Below, one piece after another: positions 45,716 to 56,707 of a stretch of DNA of 64,000 nucleotides. The stretch covers positions 10,297,001 through 10,361,000 of the forward strand of contig OX621234.1 in assembly GCA_951640165.1 (NCBI GenBank), read 5' to 3'. The notes below the pieces were generated by a model that was not told the DNA's origin, made no database searches, and saw only the letters and a list, made by a program, of their open reading frames with translations. This stretch comes from Pseudoips prasinana (Eukaryota; Arthropoda; Insecta; Lepidoptera; Nolidae). Position 1 is the first letter of the stretch. The number at the start of each line of letters is the position of its first letter. The position numbers and the translations under genes were made by a program.

Positions 45716-46074
45716 AAATATATTCATGCAGTAGCTTGATCGACATTATGCAAAATGCGCGTGAACTTACAGTTACTTTTTATATTTTTACGACTTTAAG
45801 TTCCAACTATAGCCTTTATTACTCTGTTAGTTTTTCTTCAATCTTCACTAGACTAGCAAAAGGTCCTACGGAAGTTCCTGACTAGTACTGTTTTATATCT
45901 GTACGCAATAGAATGTGGAGTACGTCTTTTCTAATTTGTTTGTACGAAGCAATCAAAGGTAATGAAACCATCAGTATAATATATTGTTCGAACTTCAAAT
46001 AATTACGAATTATATTATCTGCAATGTGGATGAAATGGATGTTTTGTTTTTTCTTATCATACTCTTAATGCCAA
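45716..46074. other. Non-coding stretch
   Basis: Nothing recognised. Confidence 0.45.
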
Positions 46075-46160
46075 GTTTTGCCCTAGGTGGGATCGAACCC
46101 AAGACCTCTGGGTTAGCAGTTAAGTTTCTTAGCCCACAGACCATAAGTTTTGTCAATTAC
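46075..46160 (-). mobile_element. tRNA-like SINE head
   Basis: The reverse complement reads GTGGGCTAAGAAACTTAACT, ACCCAGAGGTCTTGGGTTCG, ATCCCACCTAGGGC: A- and B-box-like spacing of a tRNA-derived SINE. The body is short and degraded. Confidence 0.6.
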
Positions 46161-46953
46161 TACTTCCAAGTCTCAATGACAAGTAAAATATCTAATTGCA
46201 ATACCGTGGGAGATGCAAATGGACACTCAGGGTAATGTATGTACAGTGTATGTATGCTTTTTTAGTTTAATTAAATCACTGGAATGGTGTCTCCAGGATA
46301 CGGAACTGACAATACAATCTGTTACAAATTGTCATTAAAAGTCTTTTATCAACAAGTTATTGTAAATCATTTAGAAAATTAAATATGGATTCAGTACATA
46401 TAGCAAAGGGTTTGACAGATGTACCAAAATCAATAAAAATATACAGAAACAAATTATAGACATTTTAGTTACCGCTTGTAATTATTTTTTAAAAATATCA
46501 CTTTATCATAAACAAGAGCTGGCACTGGACATCTGCGTGAAGTTCATTGCAAAAGCCTCTGTCCTACCCTTATATTATAGGTACATATATTGCTGCGCGA
46601 TTGTGACCGATTGTGATCCTGCACCTTCGCGCATGCCCAGTGCCTAGGTCAATAATAATCAAACTGATTGTATATATCAGATTTCCGCTCTGGTATTGAT
46701 CGAAAACATTGTGACGTAGCGAGGATGCTGCTACCCTAGTACAATCTGCACCCTGTTAGTAGATACACCCGTACTTCAAAAACCGTTCTTACTGCGTATA
46801 TAATAAAGTAATTGGCAATTTCAAACACTATACTCTGACCTGGCCTAAAGCGTTGTATTATTCTTATAGTACTACGCGTTTGTGACCATTGTGACCCCGT
46901 ACCTTCACGCATGCGTATTATGCCAAGGTCAATTACTAAACTGATTGTATATA

Positions 46954-47875
46954 CATGGTGTCCAAAAAGAGTATCGGGTATTTGTTTCGGCGCTGAAGTT
47001 GACTCGGAGCAGCGGGGGGTTGCGGGGAGGGGATTGTTAAGTCTGCCATTTTGTGTAATTTTAGTTGCAATGGAACAGTACGCAGGGACGCATGGCGCAT
47101 TTTGCGTACGAGCTTATTATCGTAACGGTGATTCAATAATGACTGCTCAACGTTGTTCAATGACGAAGCCAACTTTCACCTGAATGGTCATGTTAATAAG
47201 CAGAATTGTCGATACTGGGCAGTGGAGAATCCGAGGCGAAAATATGAGCGAGCACAGCCCAAAAGTCGTTGTGTCCGGACCAATTATGCCTTTAGCAGAC
47301 TGCTAATTTTCATAAAGATTGACGAGGCTGAACGCTCAATGTGAATAGTGAGCGTTATTACGATATGCTGCGAAACTTATTGAGCCCAGAGTTGCAGGAG
47401 TTACAAGATTTGAATTCAAGAACGTGGTCCCAATAAGACGGGGCCACTTGTCATACATCAAATCAATCAATTGAAGCTGTTTATGAATTATTCCCTAATA
47501 AAGTCATTTCACGTAGAGGTAACATCAACTGGCCTCCCAGAAGTCCCGATTTAAGCCCACTTGACAATTTCCTATGGGGATACCTTAAAAGTAAGGTCTA
47601 TGAGAATAATCCGATGAACCTAACGCAATTGAAACAAAACATCAGGTCAGTAATGGCAGCACTATCGAGAGCTATGTGTCAGCGGGTTATCACCAATTTT
47701 CGTTCCAGATTAGAAGAGTGCCAGCAGCGTAACGGTCACCATTTGGATAACATTATCTTTTCCAAATAATTTTCGATTTTCTATTCTAATAATGAACAAT
47801 AAAAAAATACTTCATCACTAGTAGTTTTTTTTTTATTGCACAAACAAATACCCGATACTCTTTCTGGACACCTTG
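46954..47875 (+). mobile_element. IS630/Tc1/mariner-type transposon, internally deleted
   Basis: The terminal repeats match at 31 of 33 bp (CATGGTGTCCAAAAAGAGTA at the left, reverse complement ending GGACACCTTG at the right), with TATA on both sides as target duplication. Its 922 bp fall short of the roughly 1.2-1.3 kb of intact relatives. Confidence 0.9.
47070..47769 (+). pseudogene. Transposase with internal deletion (DDxD type)
   Basis: The N-terminus reads MEQYAGTHGAFCVRAYYRNG and breaks off after MTAQR near 47150. It then jumps to the first catalytic Asp block LFNDEANFHLNGHVNKQNCR, so roughly 150 codons of DNA-binding region are missing. Further on, in shifted frames, come SERYYDMLRNLLSPELQEL, DGATCHTS with the second Asp (preceded by a stop), and WPPRSPDLSPLDNFLWGYLK with the third Asp, 36 residues after the second by my count. 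The end is near 47767. It is inactive. Confidence 0.8.
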
Positions 47876-48106
47876 TATAAGGTTGTTGCTCTAGTATTGA
47901 TTGAAAACATAGTGACGTACCGCGGATGCTATTACCCTGGTAAAATCGTCACTCCGAAAACTGTTCTTACTTGCCTACATTATACAGTATCTGGCAAGTA
48001 ATACTTGGTTTTTAGTGTAGGTACCTATTTTTTGGTTTACCACAATTTGTTGCACCGTTCCTGGTATTAGTTAAATTCAGTTCTACTTAGCCATACAAGA
48101 AATTGC

Positions 48107-48720
48107 TTCATCATCATAATATCACCCGAAAGACGCCCACTTGCGTCTAGCGCTATCCGCATCCAGCGCCCTCACAAGATCATCAGTCCATTTTGTAAGA
48201 GGCCTTCTAACGCTGCGTCTTCCGGTTAGTGGTCGCCACTTAAGAAAGTTTCCGCCGCAGCGGCCGTCGTCTCTACGAGATCTGTGCCTTGCCCACTGCC
48301 ATTTCAAATTGGCTATTCTTCGGGCTATTTTTCGGGCTATTGTTCGGGCTATATTGGTTACTTTTGTTCGCCTGCGGATCTCAGCATTTTTATTTGATCT
48401 CGCAGGGAAACCCCAAGGATATCCCTTTCCATTGCTCTTTGGGTGACCTTGAGCTGCCTGATAAGGCCACGTCTTTGTTCCGTAAGTCAACACACACTGG
48501 TTGAAAACTTTCAACTTGAGACACTGAGGTATTTGGGACGAGAAGATGTTACGTAGCTTTCCGAACGCCCAGCCGAGTTGGATTCTACGATCGACCTCCT
48601 TTTCGAAGTTGGACCTGCCTAGTTGGATGGTCTTTCCTAGGTAAATATAGTTTTCTACAACTTCGAGTGCAGAGTCCCCAACCTTAACTAGAGTGGGTGC
48701 AACATATGTATGTGTAGAAA
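48107..48720 (-). pseudogene. RTE-type LINE, RT C-terminal part and 3' end
   Basis: On the minus strand, from 48700 down: LVKVGDSALEVVENYIYLGK, TIQLGRSNFEKEVDRRIQLG, FGKLRNIFSSQIPQCLKLKV, FNQCVLTYGTKTW, then EIRRRTKVTNIAR and KWQWARHRSRRDDGRCGGNF, GRRSVRRPLTKWTDDLVRAL. This is the classic RTE-like C-terminus. A local 15-bp expansion (ATAGCCCGAA repeats, about 48305-48350) adds extra I-A-R units. The 3' end carries the ATCATCATAATATCA motif near 48112. The RT core is absent. Confidence 0.85.
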
Positions 48721-49300
48721 TTACTCAAAATGACCGAAGACCACCCGTTGTTCATTAAATTCATTATATTATTAGACGATCAGTCATCTAAGATCTTTGC
48801 ACACCTCTTTTGCCTAGATTACTGTCATTATATTCTTCATACATGCAATAGTAATAATAATAATATTATTATTATTCCTCCGATTAAATAATAGATACCG
48901 TGCATACAGAAATTGAGCAATTACTCAGTTTTCATTTGGGTATAAATTAAATGAACTTTTGAATTGTTTCATGTAAAACCTCGGTAACCTCAGATCCATT
49001 AAAATGCTTCTATTCCCGCACTGATATTATACGGATGGTTTTAGTCTGGATGTGCATTGTGAAAACTGAACATTTTTAAGTTTCCCATGATGCAATTATT
49101 AATTTATATGACGTGGTCTATAGAACAGATTTACATAACAAAACACCGACTCCAAAAGTTCCTTCACCTCAAAACTTCACGTGGAGAAGTTGGCTGCGAT
49201 CGATTTTTTTTTGAAATTATAGTTCTAAAACATAATACTATTATCGTATAATAAATTGATATAATTATGTAAATAAAATTCTATGTACTATGATAATAAT
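48721..49300. other. Non-coding stretch
   Basis: A TAA/ATT repeat near 48850-48875; nothing else recognised. Confidence 0.45.
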
Positions 49301-49304
49301 TTTG

Positions 49305-49590
49305 GATTGCCTCGTAGGTCGTAGGTCGTGTGCACCCGCAGAGAAGGAGGCCCTGGGTTCAAATCCTGGGTCGGGCCAAAAGTGATTTTGGGACTTTTCT
49401 GTAAAAGAACAATTTCTCAGAATCAGCCCGAAGCCTGGGAGGTGCCGGTATTATACCCCCGTGCCTCAGAAAGTACGTAAAACGGTCGGCCCTGTACCTA
49501 ACCTCTTTCCGGTCGCGCCGCTAGGCGTCCCATCGGATCATGAGAGTGATGAAATAGAAAGTGCTCCTGTATTTGCGCACACACTTGTGC
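49305..49590 (+). mobile_element. tRNA-derived SINE (family gamma)
   Basis: GTCGTAGGTCGTGTGCACCC (A-box region), CCTGGGTTCAAATCCTGGGT (B box), then ATTTCTCAGAATCAGCCCGA, GTCGCGCCGCTAGGCGTCCC and AGTGCTCCTGTATTTGCGCA. The last two blocks recur on the minus strand at 63215-63300. Confidence 0.8.
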
Positions 49591-49744
49591 ACTATAATAG
49601 ATAAATAGATATTAGCCAGAAAATATAAATACATATTAGCCATAGCCACAAGCTATCTATTTAATACCTACTCGTAACATTTTTATTTTGTTTTAATCTC
49701 AATGTATTCAAACAATGTGCCTCTGAAAAATAATACCAGGATAA

Positions 49745-49925
49745 CAAGTGTGGCCTGGAGGTTGTAGTAAAAGTGGCTTTACTGCGCATGTCACAGTGTC
49801 GTCATCAAAGTTATTATGGACACTGTATTGGAACTCCATATCTGGGTGTAGCCGCTAGGTGGCAGCGTACATAGCTATAGCGATATTGAAAGCAAATTGC
49901 GTACCTTGTGATGCCGTCACCCATA
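49745..49925 (+). repeat. Dispersed repeat delta, copy 3
   Basis: GGCTTTACTGCGCATGTCAC and TGTAGCCGCTAGGTGGCAGC show the family, more diverged than the copies at 33.6 and 45.5 kb. Confidence 0.6.
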
Positions 49926-50708
49926 GTTTAAAAGGTGTTCGGTTAGTACCACGCGTGACATCAAACAGCTTCTTCTTTTTCCTCTTCAGCTTTCGGAAAT
50001 TATATCTACAATTAGTAACCTAGTGTAACATTTATCATTTAGAGCTGTAGGTATAGGTCAGATTTTTTTTCGTTTTTCATGAACTCAGATGTTGTGATAA
50101 TACATTTACAAATATTTCTTATATATGTCATACCAAAAAATATTGAAATATATTGAGATTACGACTCAAGTAGGTAACTTCTCAGTATATAGGTATGTTA
50201 TAAGAATTATGTAAAATGAAACATTTTACGTTGGAATCAATTTCTCATTCAAAATATAAACTCTGACAACATACAACATCAACCTTACATGACAACTAAA
50301 CAATTTAGAAGAAAAATCTTCGTTTTCCTCACAGCAACTCATTCACAAAAAAGAAAAATCATAACATCACCTTCTTCAACTAAATATAAAAAATGAAAAG
50401 TTCATTCACCTCGTCAAATAAATCGCAGATCGAACGAGATGTCCACGTGATAATACCAGGAACTCATAAAATACAAGAGGCAAATTGATGAACTTGAATA
50501 TACGCAACATTGTACTAGGCCTTTATGGTCTGTCGTTTCCATATTTTGCGGCAATTTTGAATTTGGAACTAAACTTATTTACGTATTCTATATTCGATCG
50601 TGTTTATTTTTTGAATCTCAAAACAATTGAAAGTATTAGGATTATATATATGCTATTGCGTAGTCACAGCGTCGCTGCGTCGATTGGGATCTGTCAGGTT
50701 ACGTACGA
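49926..50708. other. Non-coding stretch with a dispersed-repeat motif
   Basis: CAGATCGAACGAGATGTCCA and TGATAATACCAGGAACTCAT at 50425-50470 belong to the 8.5-kb repeat family. No gene recognised. Confidence 0.5.
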
Positions 50709-50709
50709 A

Positions 50710-50925
50710 AATGAATATTTCTAAGGAAAATGTTCGTGCAATGATTTTCTACAACTTTGTGAAGAGGCCTGACACGGTTTCAGTATTTTGAAGAGCCAAC
50801 ATCAGTGTTCAGCGATGAAGCACCATGTCTGAGGACGGTCAAACGATGGTATTTAGAATTCCAACGTGGATATACTAGTGTTAGTGACAACACTGGCGAA
50901 GGACGCCCAAAAATGTATTGCCAAG
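50710..50925 (+). pseudogene. Mariner transposase N-terminal fragment (mellifera-like)
   Basis: It starts at the ATG near 50711 (MNISKENVRAMIFYNF). After frame changes it gives FSDEAPCLRTVKRWYLEFQR and DNTGEGRPKM, the first HTH and linker of a mariner transposase. It breaks exactly where LINE sequence begins, and the next part of the same transposase is found after that LINE at 52031. Confidence 0.75.
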
Positions 50926-52031
50926 CTTCCAATGACAAATTATCAGAAGCAGTCGACGTAATAAATGCAGATCTGGCTAAAATAAGCAACTGGACTAGAA
51001 GTCAACCCACTCAAGACACAGGTCATGGTGGTTGGTAGTTCTAAGATGATATCTAGGGTTTCCTTGTCACAACTACCACAGCTTAATTTCGATGGCAATA
51101 TAATTCCCTTAACCGATAACGTTAAGATTCTTAACGTTTCGGTCTCTTTTTCGACCGCTGCCTATCCTGGGATATCCAAATGAAGAACGTTAGTCGTAGA
51201 TTGTATCTCTACGTAGATTAATAATTTTTTTACCTATTACCACCAAAACTGCTATTGCACAATCGCTTCTTCTCCCAATACTAGATTATGCAGATGTCAG
51301 CTATCTTGATCTCACTGAGGCCCAGCTTGATAAACTTGAACGTCTCCAGAACGTCTGTATAAGATTCATATTTGGGCTCCGTAAATATGATCATGTTTCT
51401 GAATTTCGTACTAAGCTCAAGTGGCTCCCTATACGCCTTCTCCGGAATGCTCATACTCTTACACTTCTCTACAACATTATTTTTAGTCCATCCGCTCCCT
51501 CTTATCTCAAAAATCGGTTTTCTTTCCTGCATGAGTCACATTCAAGATTACTGAGATCGTCGGAAAATCTCAAGTTAAAAATGCCAACGCATTCTACTAA
51601 TTTTCTCGACAAATCTTTTTCCGTACAAAGTGTTCGATTGTGGAATGCACTGCCTTTAATAATGAGACGTGCACAAAGTCTGCGAGAATTCCAAAGACTT
51701 GTCAAGAATCACTATCTGTCACTACAAGACTCACAACACAATTAGGAACATAATATATTATTTGTATATATTATATGTATTTATTATACGTATTAAATAT
51801 TTTCTTTTGTTTATATTTTCTTTTTATTTCATTTTGTCATTATGTCATGTATACAGCGACAACTGCCCCTCTCAATAACTCCATTCTCCGATCTTTACTT
51901 TGGTTGTGTGTTTGAAGAGAACACATTTTGTGATAAGACCGCCCATTGTATACTTTTAAGGTTTGAATTGTTTGAATTTTTATTTTGTAATACTTTGGTG
52001 TACAATAAAGAGTTTATCTATCTATCTATCG
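50918..52031 (+). mobile_element. 5'-truncated LINE of the 9-2006 family inserted in a mariner
   Basis: The RT C-terminal half runs from LSEAVDVINADLAKISNWT and has two or more frameshifts (near 51005 and 51150). The long open part is LLLPILDYADVSYLDLTEAQ to MRRAQSLREFQRLVKNHYLS, ending near 51743. The 3' UTR has GATAAGACCGCC, ACAATAAAG and a TATC tail to 52031. It is clearly related to the first element but diverged, an older insertion. Confidence 0.85.
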
Positions 52032-52375
52032 GCCTTCACTGAAGATGACATCATTGCTGTAAGTCAACTAATTCTCGAACACGTATGTATCGTGACGTCT
52101 CGAGAGATAGAGGCTCTATTAGGCATCTCAGGGCCAACCAACCTTCATCAACCAACATTCAGAAGATCTTGCATGAAGCGCTAGGTGTGAGAAAGCCAAT
52201 TTGCCGTTGGATACCGCACCTGCTTTCCGACGATCACAAGGCGGCCCGCGTCAGATGGTGTAAGAAAATTCTGCAAAGGTTCAACCGAAGAGACTCAAAT
52301 CACGTCTACGACACCATCAGTGGTGACAAATCTTGGATCTATGCCTACGATCTAGTCTTATGGAGCTGTGGACTG
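52032..52375 (+). pseudogene. Mariner transposase middle part, resumed after LINE insertion
   Basis: FTEDDIIAVSQLILEHVCIV, TSREIEALLGIS (second HTH), RWIPHLLSDDHKAARVRWCK and TISGDKSWIYAYD with the first catalytic Asp. It continues the fragment at 50710-50925. It breaks off soon after the first Asp, so the catalytic core is lost. Confidence 0.8.
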
Positions 52376-52414
52376 AGATGTCTATCTAAAAACGGAATCG
52401 GGTAAAATTATTAT

Positions 52415-52640
52415 ATAAAACAGTATTATTATGACTTAAAACCTAATCGTACTGAAAATAAGAAAGAATATGATTCATAATCAAATTATTAGGCTTTAAG
52501 TCAATATTCGCAGTATTAATAGCTTTTTCACTGAGGTTGAAAACATTTCAAGGAAATATATTACGTGGTAGGGCAGGGGTTTAGCCACTGCTATTTGTGG
52601 GATCGTGACTGACCTATAAAATATACATAAGTCGAATAGG
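52415..52640 (+). repeat. Copy of the 8.5-kb dispersed repeat with a fold-back
   Basis: ATTATGACTTAAAACCTAAT is followed about 50 bp later by its near reverse complement (ATTAGGCTTTAAGT), then TTTTTCACTGAGGTTGAAAA and ATATTACGTGGTAGGGCAGG as in the other copies. Confidence 0.6.
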
Positions 52641-52864
52641 GAGCTATAATATTTATAAACAAAATAACAATACGAATCGAATTGAAAACGTTTAGTTTTA
52701 TGTTTTGCTCGGGGAGAAGTACTAGTTTACCAAGAGTTAAGACATGGCTACATGGATTTTTTAATCTTAAGACCCCTAATAGTTAAAAATTTTGATATTT
52801 ACACAAATACGGCCACTTACTCAAATTGTACTACAAATTTTAAATTTTACTTTAAATGCGTCAT

Positions 52865-52945
52865 GTCGAGCAGATGTGTAGATCTTTGGGGAGGTCTTAG
52901 TCTGGCAGTGTACGTCTTTCAGCTGATATGATGATGAATGTCACT
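52865..52945 (-). repeat. RTE-like 3' end
   Basis: The reverse complement of GATCTTTGGGGAGGTCTTAG and GTACGTCTTTCAGCTGATAT carries the standard TATCAGCTGAAAGACGT end. Confidence 0.65.
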
Positions 52946-54038
52946 TTTTGACGCAGTATGTTAAAATTAAAATCTTTTTGTTTTTTAATAATGTATTTAT
53001 AAAGAGAAGAAACCAACACTGTCACACAGAATTGGACACAAAATTGGAATTACGTCCAGTCTATTAGACGGTATAGTGAAAATTCAAAAAAGGATTCTTA
53101 TTTCCACCTATACTATTTGTAAAAAATATTTTATTTTCATATATTTGCAATGCTGAATTTTTAAAAAAAGAGGATAGTTTAGGTACTAAAAGATATACAA
53201 AATCATAAAACTATATAATGTAGGACCCTGTCCGGAAATAATTACTCGGAGTATATCCAGTGTTTCCAATTATTTTCCCAGCCAGTGTAACGTTGCATAT
53301 CTATTTAACGTTCCTTAGTTTCATTTTTATTATTATTGTGTGTCGTCTCACGTGTTAATACGGTTGAGAGCTTCTCAAGTATAATATGTAAATGGTAAAT
53401 TCAGTGTCAGCCCCATATTGGTGTTGGTGTGTGTAAGTGTTGATTAATATTTAGTTCTCACTCATGTAGAGTATTGTAACATGTGTAACGGCCACCTTTA
53501 AATGACCTTGTAGCATATTTCATTTCTAAAGCTATACATTTTTGCACACACACTTTCTCGATTTTACGTGGGATTATTAAAAAAGAGTAAAATGAAGAAA
53601 ATTCGAATATAATTTTTTTAATGTTATCGCGATATTTTTTGTAGATAATTATTTAATAATAATTAAAAAATATTCCTTCTGCATTAAGCATAGCATTTCA
53701 TTTAAATGAAAATCTTATAGAATTATGTTTTCTTGGTATATCTGCAGGCAAATTTGAAAGCGGTTTGCAATTTTACTTGAGGGTAACTTTTTATTGAAAT
53801 TAATCTACAGGTTGGCTTATGCTCGACGATGCTTTAGGTCATGCTAACAAAAGTGTTATTTATTTTGTCACCAGTAATATTATATAATTACTTAATTCAT
53901 TCTTCTATAAACACATTTATGATAATGCTTAGCTTAAGACTAGCTTCTGCCCGACTTCTACCGCGTGGTGGATTAGTTACTTTGGGCTAACGCTAACTTT
54001 AAACGGCGACTTTGTTTACGCAAATGTTAATAAAGATT
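52946..54038. other. Non-coding stretch
   Basis: Nothing recognised besides AT-rich sequence. Confidence 0.45.
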
Positions 54039-54039
54039 A

Positions 54040-54325
54040 AATTTCTGATTTACCATTTTTGTCAGACAAACATCTACGGTATTACTCCAAGCCAAAGCAT
54101 TAGAATCGGGCAAATCAGAATAAATTCGGGCAAGCGCATCACAGGCGCAGGGGTGGAAGGCGTCCTAATAGCGTCCATTAATTGGGCCATGTTACGGCTT
54201 TGAAGCTCTAACATTGCACGCCATGGATCCTCAGCCTGCGACACCTGTGCTTGTCCTGATCCCACTTCTGATGTAGGAGCAGGGGCCAAGAGCGGTATGT
54301 CAGGGTTACGAGTTCCCATGTTGCT
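54040..54325 (-). pseudogene. LTR-retrotransposon gag N-terminal remnant
   Basis: The frame starts at the ATG near 54317 (MGTRNPDIPLLAPAPTSEVG) and runs through DPWRAMLELQSRNMAQLMDA to PVMRLPEF. A single-base shift near 54116 then changes the frame. The shifted frame gives SDLPDSNALAWSNTVDVCL, which reads as a gag matrix/capsid continuation. It ends by about 54040. The start follows the presumed LTR by only about 20 bp. The superfamily is probably Ty3/gypsy, judged from the gag pattern only. Confidence 0.65.
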
Positions 54326-54338
54326 GGGATAAATCTAT

Positions 54339-54837
54339 GGGCTACTTAAGCCATAAATCAACAAACAAGGTCGATTTATTTACACATTAATTACAATATA
54401 ACAATAATTACAATAAAAATAAAGAAAACAAAATTGAGGCGAACAGAATCTTAATTCTATGTTCGTATAGTGGCAATACAACCACCCCAATAGCGTATTG
54501 TCTAGGCAATATAGCTATAGTATCGGGTATCGCGTCAGCAAGTCCGCGTATGCAATATACAGTGCAAGACTGTACCAAGTAAACCAACAGTTCTGTTGGG
54601 AGCAGAGCTCTTGATTGAGTCTAATCCGTAGATAGACTGCCTGTAGAAGCCAGTGCGAACTCTCATATAGGGGTTGGCCACGCCTCCTATTCCCTCCAAA
54701 CAGCTCTGTTCAATGGCTTACGGAAATACGTCACGCGTTTACTCGATACAATTTACAAAAAGGATCTAAATCTAAATAGTGTAACTATTAAAATTCATCA
54801 AATAATCTAACAGGAATTATCGTGAAGTTATAACAGT
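54339..54837 (-). other. Probable LTR of the gag-bearing retrotransposon
   Basis: Read on the minus strand it begins TGTTATAACTTCACG at 54837 and could end AAGTAGCCCA near 54339, giving TG...CA ends. It includes a TATA-like CCTATATGAGAG (about 54663-54674), an initiator-like TTCGCACTGGC and an AAATAAA signal near 54378. No second LTR was found, so the borders are inferred. Confidence 0.5.
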
Positions 54838-54924
54838 TTTTTTAACAACTATAATCTAAATACAATATCAAAATATACCCTCAACAATGTTTTGTACAGT
54901 TCCAACTAAATGTGGAAAAGACAA

Positions 54925-56270
54925 GTCCTGACTGACTGACTGACTCATCAACGCCCAGCCCAAACCCTTGGACCTAGAAAGCTGAAATTTTGCACAAATG
55001 TTTGCTTTATAATGTAGACATAAGGAAGGTTTTTCGAAATTCAACCCCTAAGGGGGTAAAACATAGGGCGCTAAGTTAGTATGAAACTTTGCCGTTTTTG
55101 AAGTTTAAGGCATAAAAATTGGTATTTGGCCTTCCAGTTAAAAATAAAAAATTAAGTATTTCAGGGTTTTTGGAAATTCCACCCCCAAGTGCGGAAAATA
55201 GGGGATGTAAGTTTGTATGGAACATGTGACAATTTTTAAGTTAACGCGTGAAAATTGGTATTTGGCCTTTTAGTTAAAAATAAAAAATATGTGTTTCAGC
55301 ATTTTTGGAAATTCCAGCCCCAAGAGCGTAAAATAGGGGGTGTAAATTTGTATGAAAAATGTGACAATTTTTAATTTAAATGCATGAAAATTGGTATTAG
55401 GCATTTCAGTTAAAAATTAAAAATATATATTTCAGGATTTTTGGGAATTCCAACCCTTAGGGCGTAAAGAGGGCATGTAAGTTTATATGAAAAATGCGAC
55501 TTTATTGAAGTTAAACCCATGAAAATTGGTATTTGGCGTTTCAGTTAAAAATATGTATTCCAGGATTTTTGAAAATTCCACCCCGAAGGGCATGAAATAG
55601 GTGATGTAAGTTTATACTAACTGACTGACATATCAACGCACAGCCTAGACGGCTGGAGTTAAAGACTTGAAATTTTGACAGAAGGTACCTTTTATGACGT
55701 AGGCATCCACTAAAGAAGGGTTTTCGAAAATTCCACCCCTAAGGGCGTAAAATTGGGGATGTAAGTTTGTATGAAAAATGTGAAAAGTTTTAAGTTAAAC
55801 GCATGAAAATTATTGTTTGGCATCTCAGTGAAAAATTAAAAATATATATTTCAGGGTTTTTGGGAATTCCACCCCTTAGGGCGTAATATAGGGGATGTAA
55901 GTTTGTTTGAAAAATGCGACATTTTTGAAGTTAAACCCATGAAAATTGGTATTTGGCCTTTCAGTTAAAAATAAAAAATATTTGTTTCAGGATTTCCGAG
56001 AATTCCACCCATAAGGGTGACAAATAGGGGATGTAAGTTTCTATGAAAAATGTGACAATTTTTAGGTAAACGCATGAAAATTGGTAGGTATATGGCCTTT
56101 CATTTAAAAATTATAAATATATATTTCAGGATTTTGGAAATTCCACCCCTAAGGACGACTAGAATAGGCGATGTAAGTTTGTATGAAAGTCTGTATTTTT
56201 TTAGTTAAACGCATGTAAATTGGTATTTGGTATTTCAGTTAAAATAAAGCAATCCAGGGAACAATTTGTT
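54925..56270 (+). repeat. 135-bp tandem array with a 685-bp higher-order period
   Basis: Units contain TTCCACCCCTAAGGGCGTAA, GGGGATGTAAGTTTGTATGA and CGCATGAAAATTGGTATTTG. The last motif recurs at about 55116, 55252, 55385, 55520, 55804, 55938, 56076 and 56213. A different head (GACTGACTGACTCATCAACG at 54935; CTGACTGACATATCAACGCA at 55619) interrupts at about 685-bp spacing, so head plus four units is the larger repeat. Confidence 0.85.
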
Positions 56271-56667
56271 GTTAAAAAAAGGTAATCCAAAACTGATTCA
56301 ACAGATCGCCACCAACAATTTAAGCAAACTCATATTTTAAAACATTCGTTTCCTATGCCAAGTAGCTTAAAATGTCGTGGTCGTTGTCGTCTACGTAAAG
56401 ATTTAGCGTTTTATAATATTTGTAACTTCTTTTGTTTGGTAAATTTTATAACAAATTAAATAAACGACATTTTAATCAAACTGGGATAAAAAACGAATTT
56501 ATCTAAAATTCGAGTTAGCGTAGTATAAATTGTTGGTGTCGAGATGGTCGCACCCAAAAACATCATCTTAATTTTACTGATCTACAAGTTCACAATTTTG
56601 TAACTAGATGGCGTTAATGTCGTTTCAGATCGCGGAACTTAATTGGCATATCGGTTAAAATAAATAA

Positions 56668-56668
<1 letters not shown>
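55308..56668 (+). repeat. Arm Y of a large inverted duplication
   Basis: These 1361 bp recur as reverse complement at 57178-58538 with a constant coordinate sum (113846) at the points checked and only occasional substitutions. The arm covers most of the tandem array plus a unique tail (56280-56660). Confidence 0.9.

Positions 56669-56705
<37 letters not shown>
56669..56705. repeat. TA microsatellite
   Basis: AAAT/TA repeat between block Y and block X; its counterpart after X' is the longer run at 58897-58999. Confidence 0.9.

Positions 56706-56707
<2 letters not shown>

Larger units (their letters stand above)
46595..48000 (+). repeat. Two diverged tandem units of about 290 bp, second one interrupted
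   Basis: The first unit starts near 46598 (TTGTGACCGATTGTGATCCT, CGCGCATGCCC). The second starts near 46880 (TTGTGACCATTGTGACCCCG, CACGCATGCGT) and is split by the transposon at 46954-47875, resuming at 47876 with TATAAGGTTGTTGCTCTAGT, which matches 46680-46700. Confidence 0.7.

Noticed and set aside
54925..56270. CRISPR array or classical satellite
   Set aside because: Units are contiguous 135-bp imperfect repeats without unique spacers, and the array is short and tied to a mobile-looking block.
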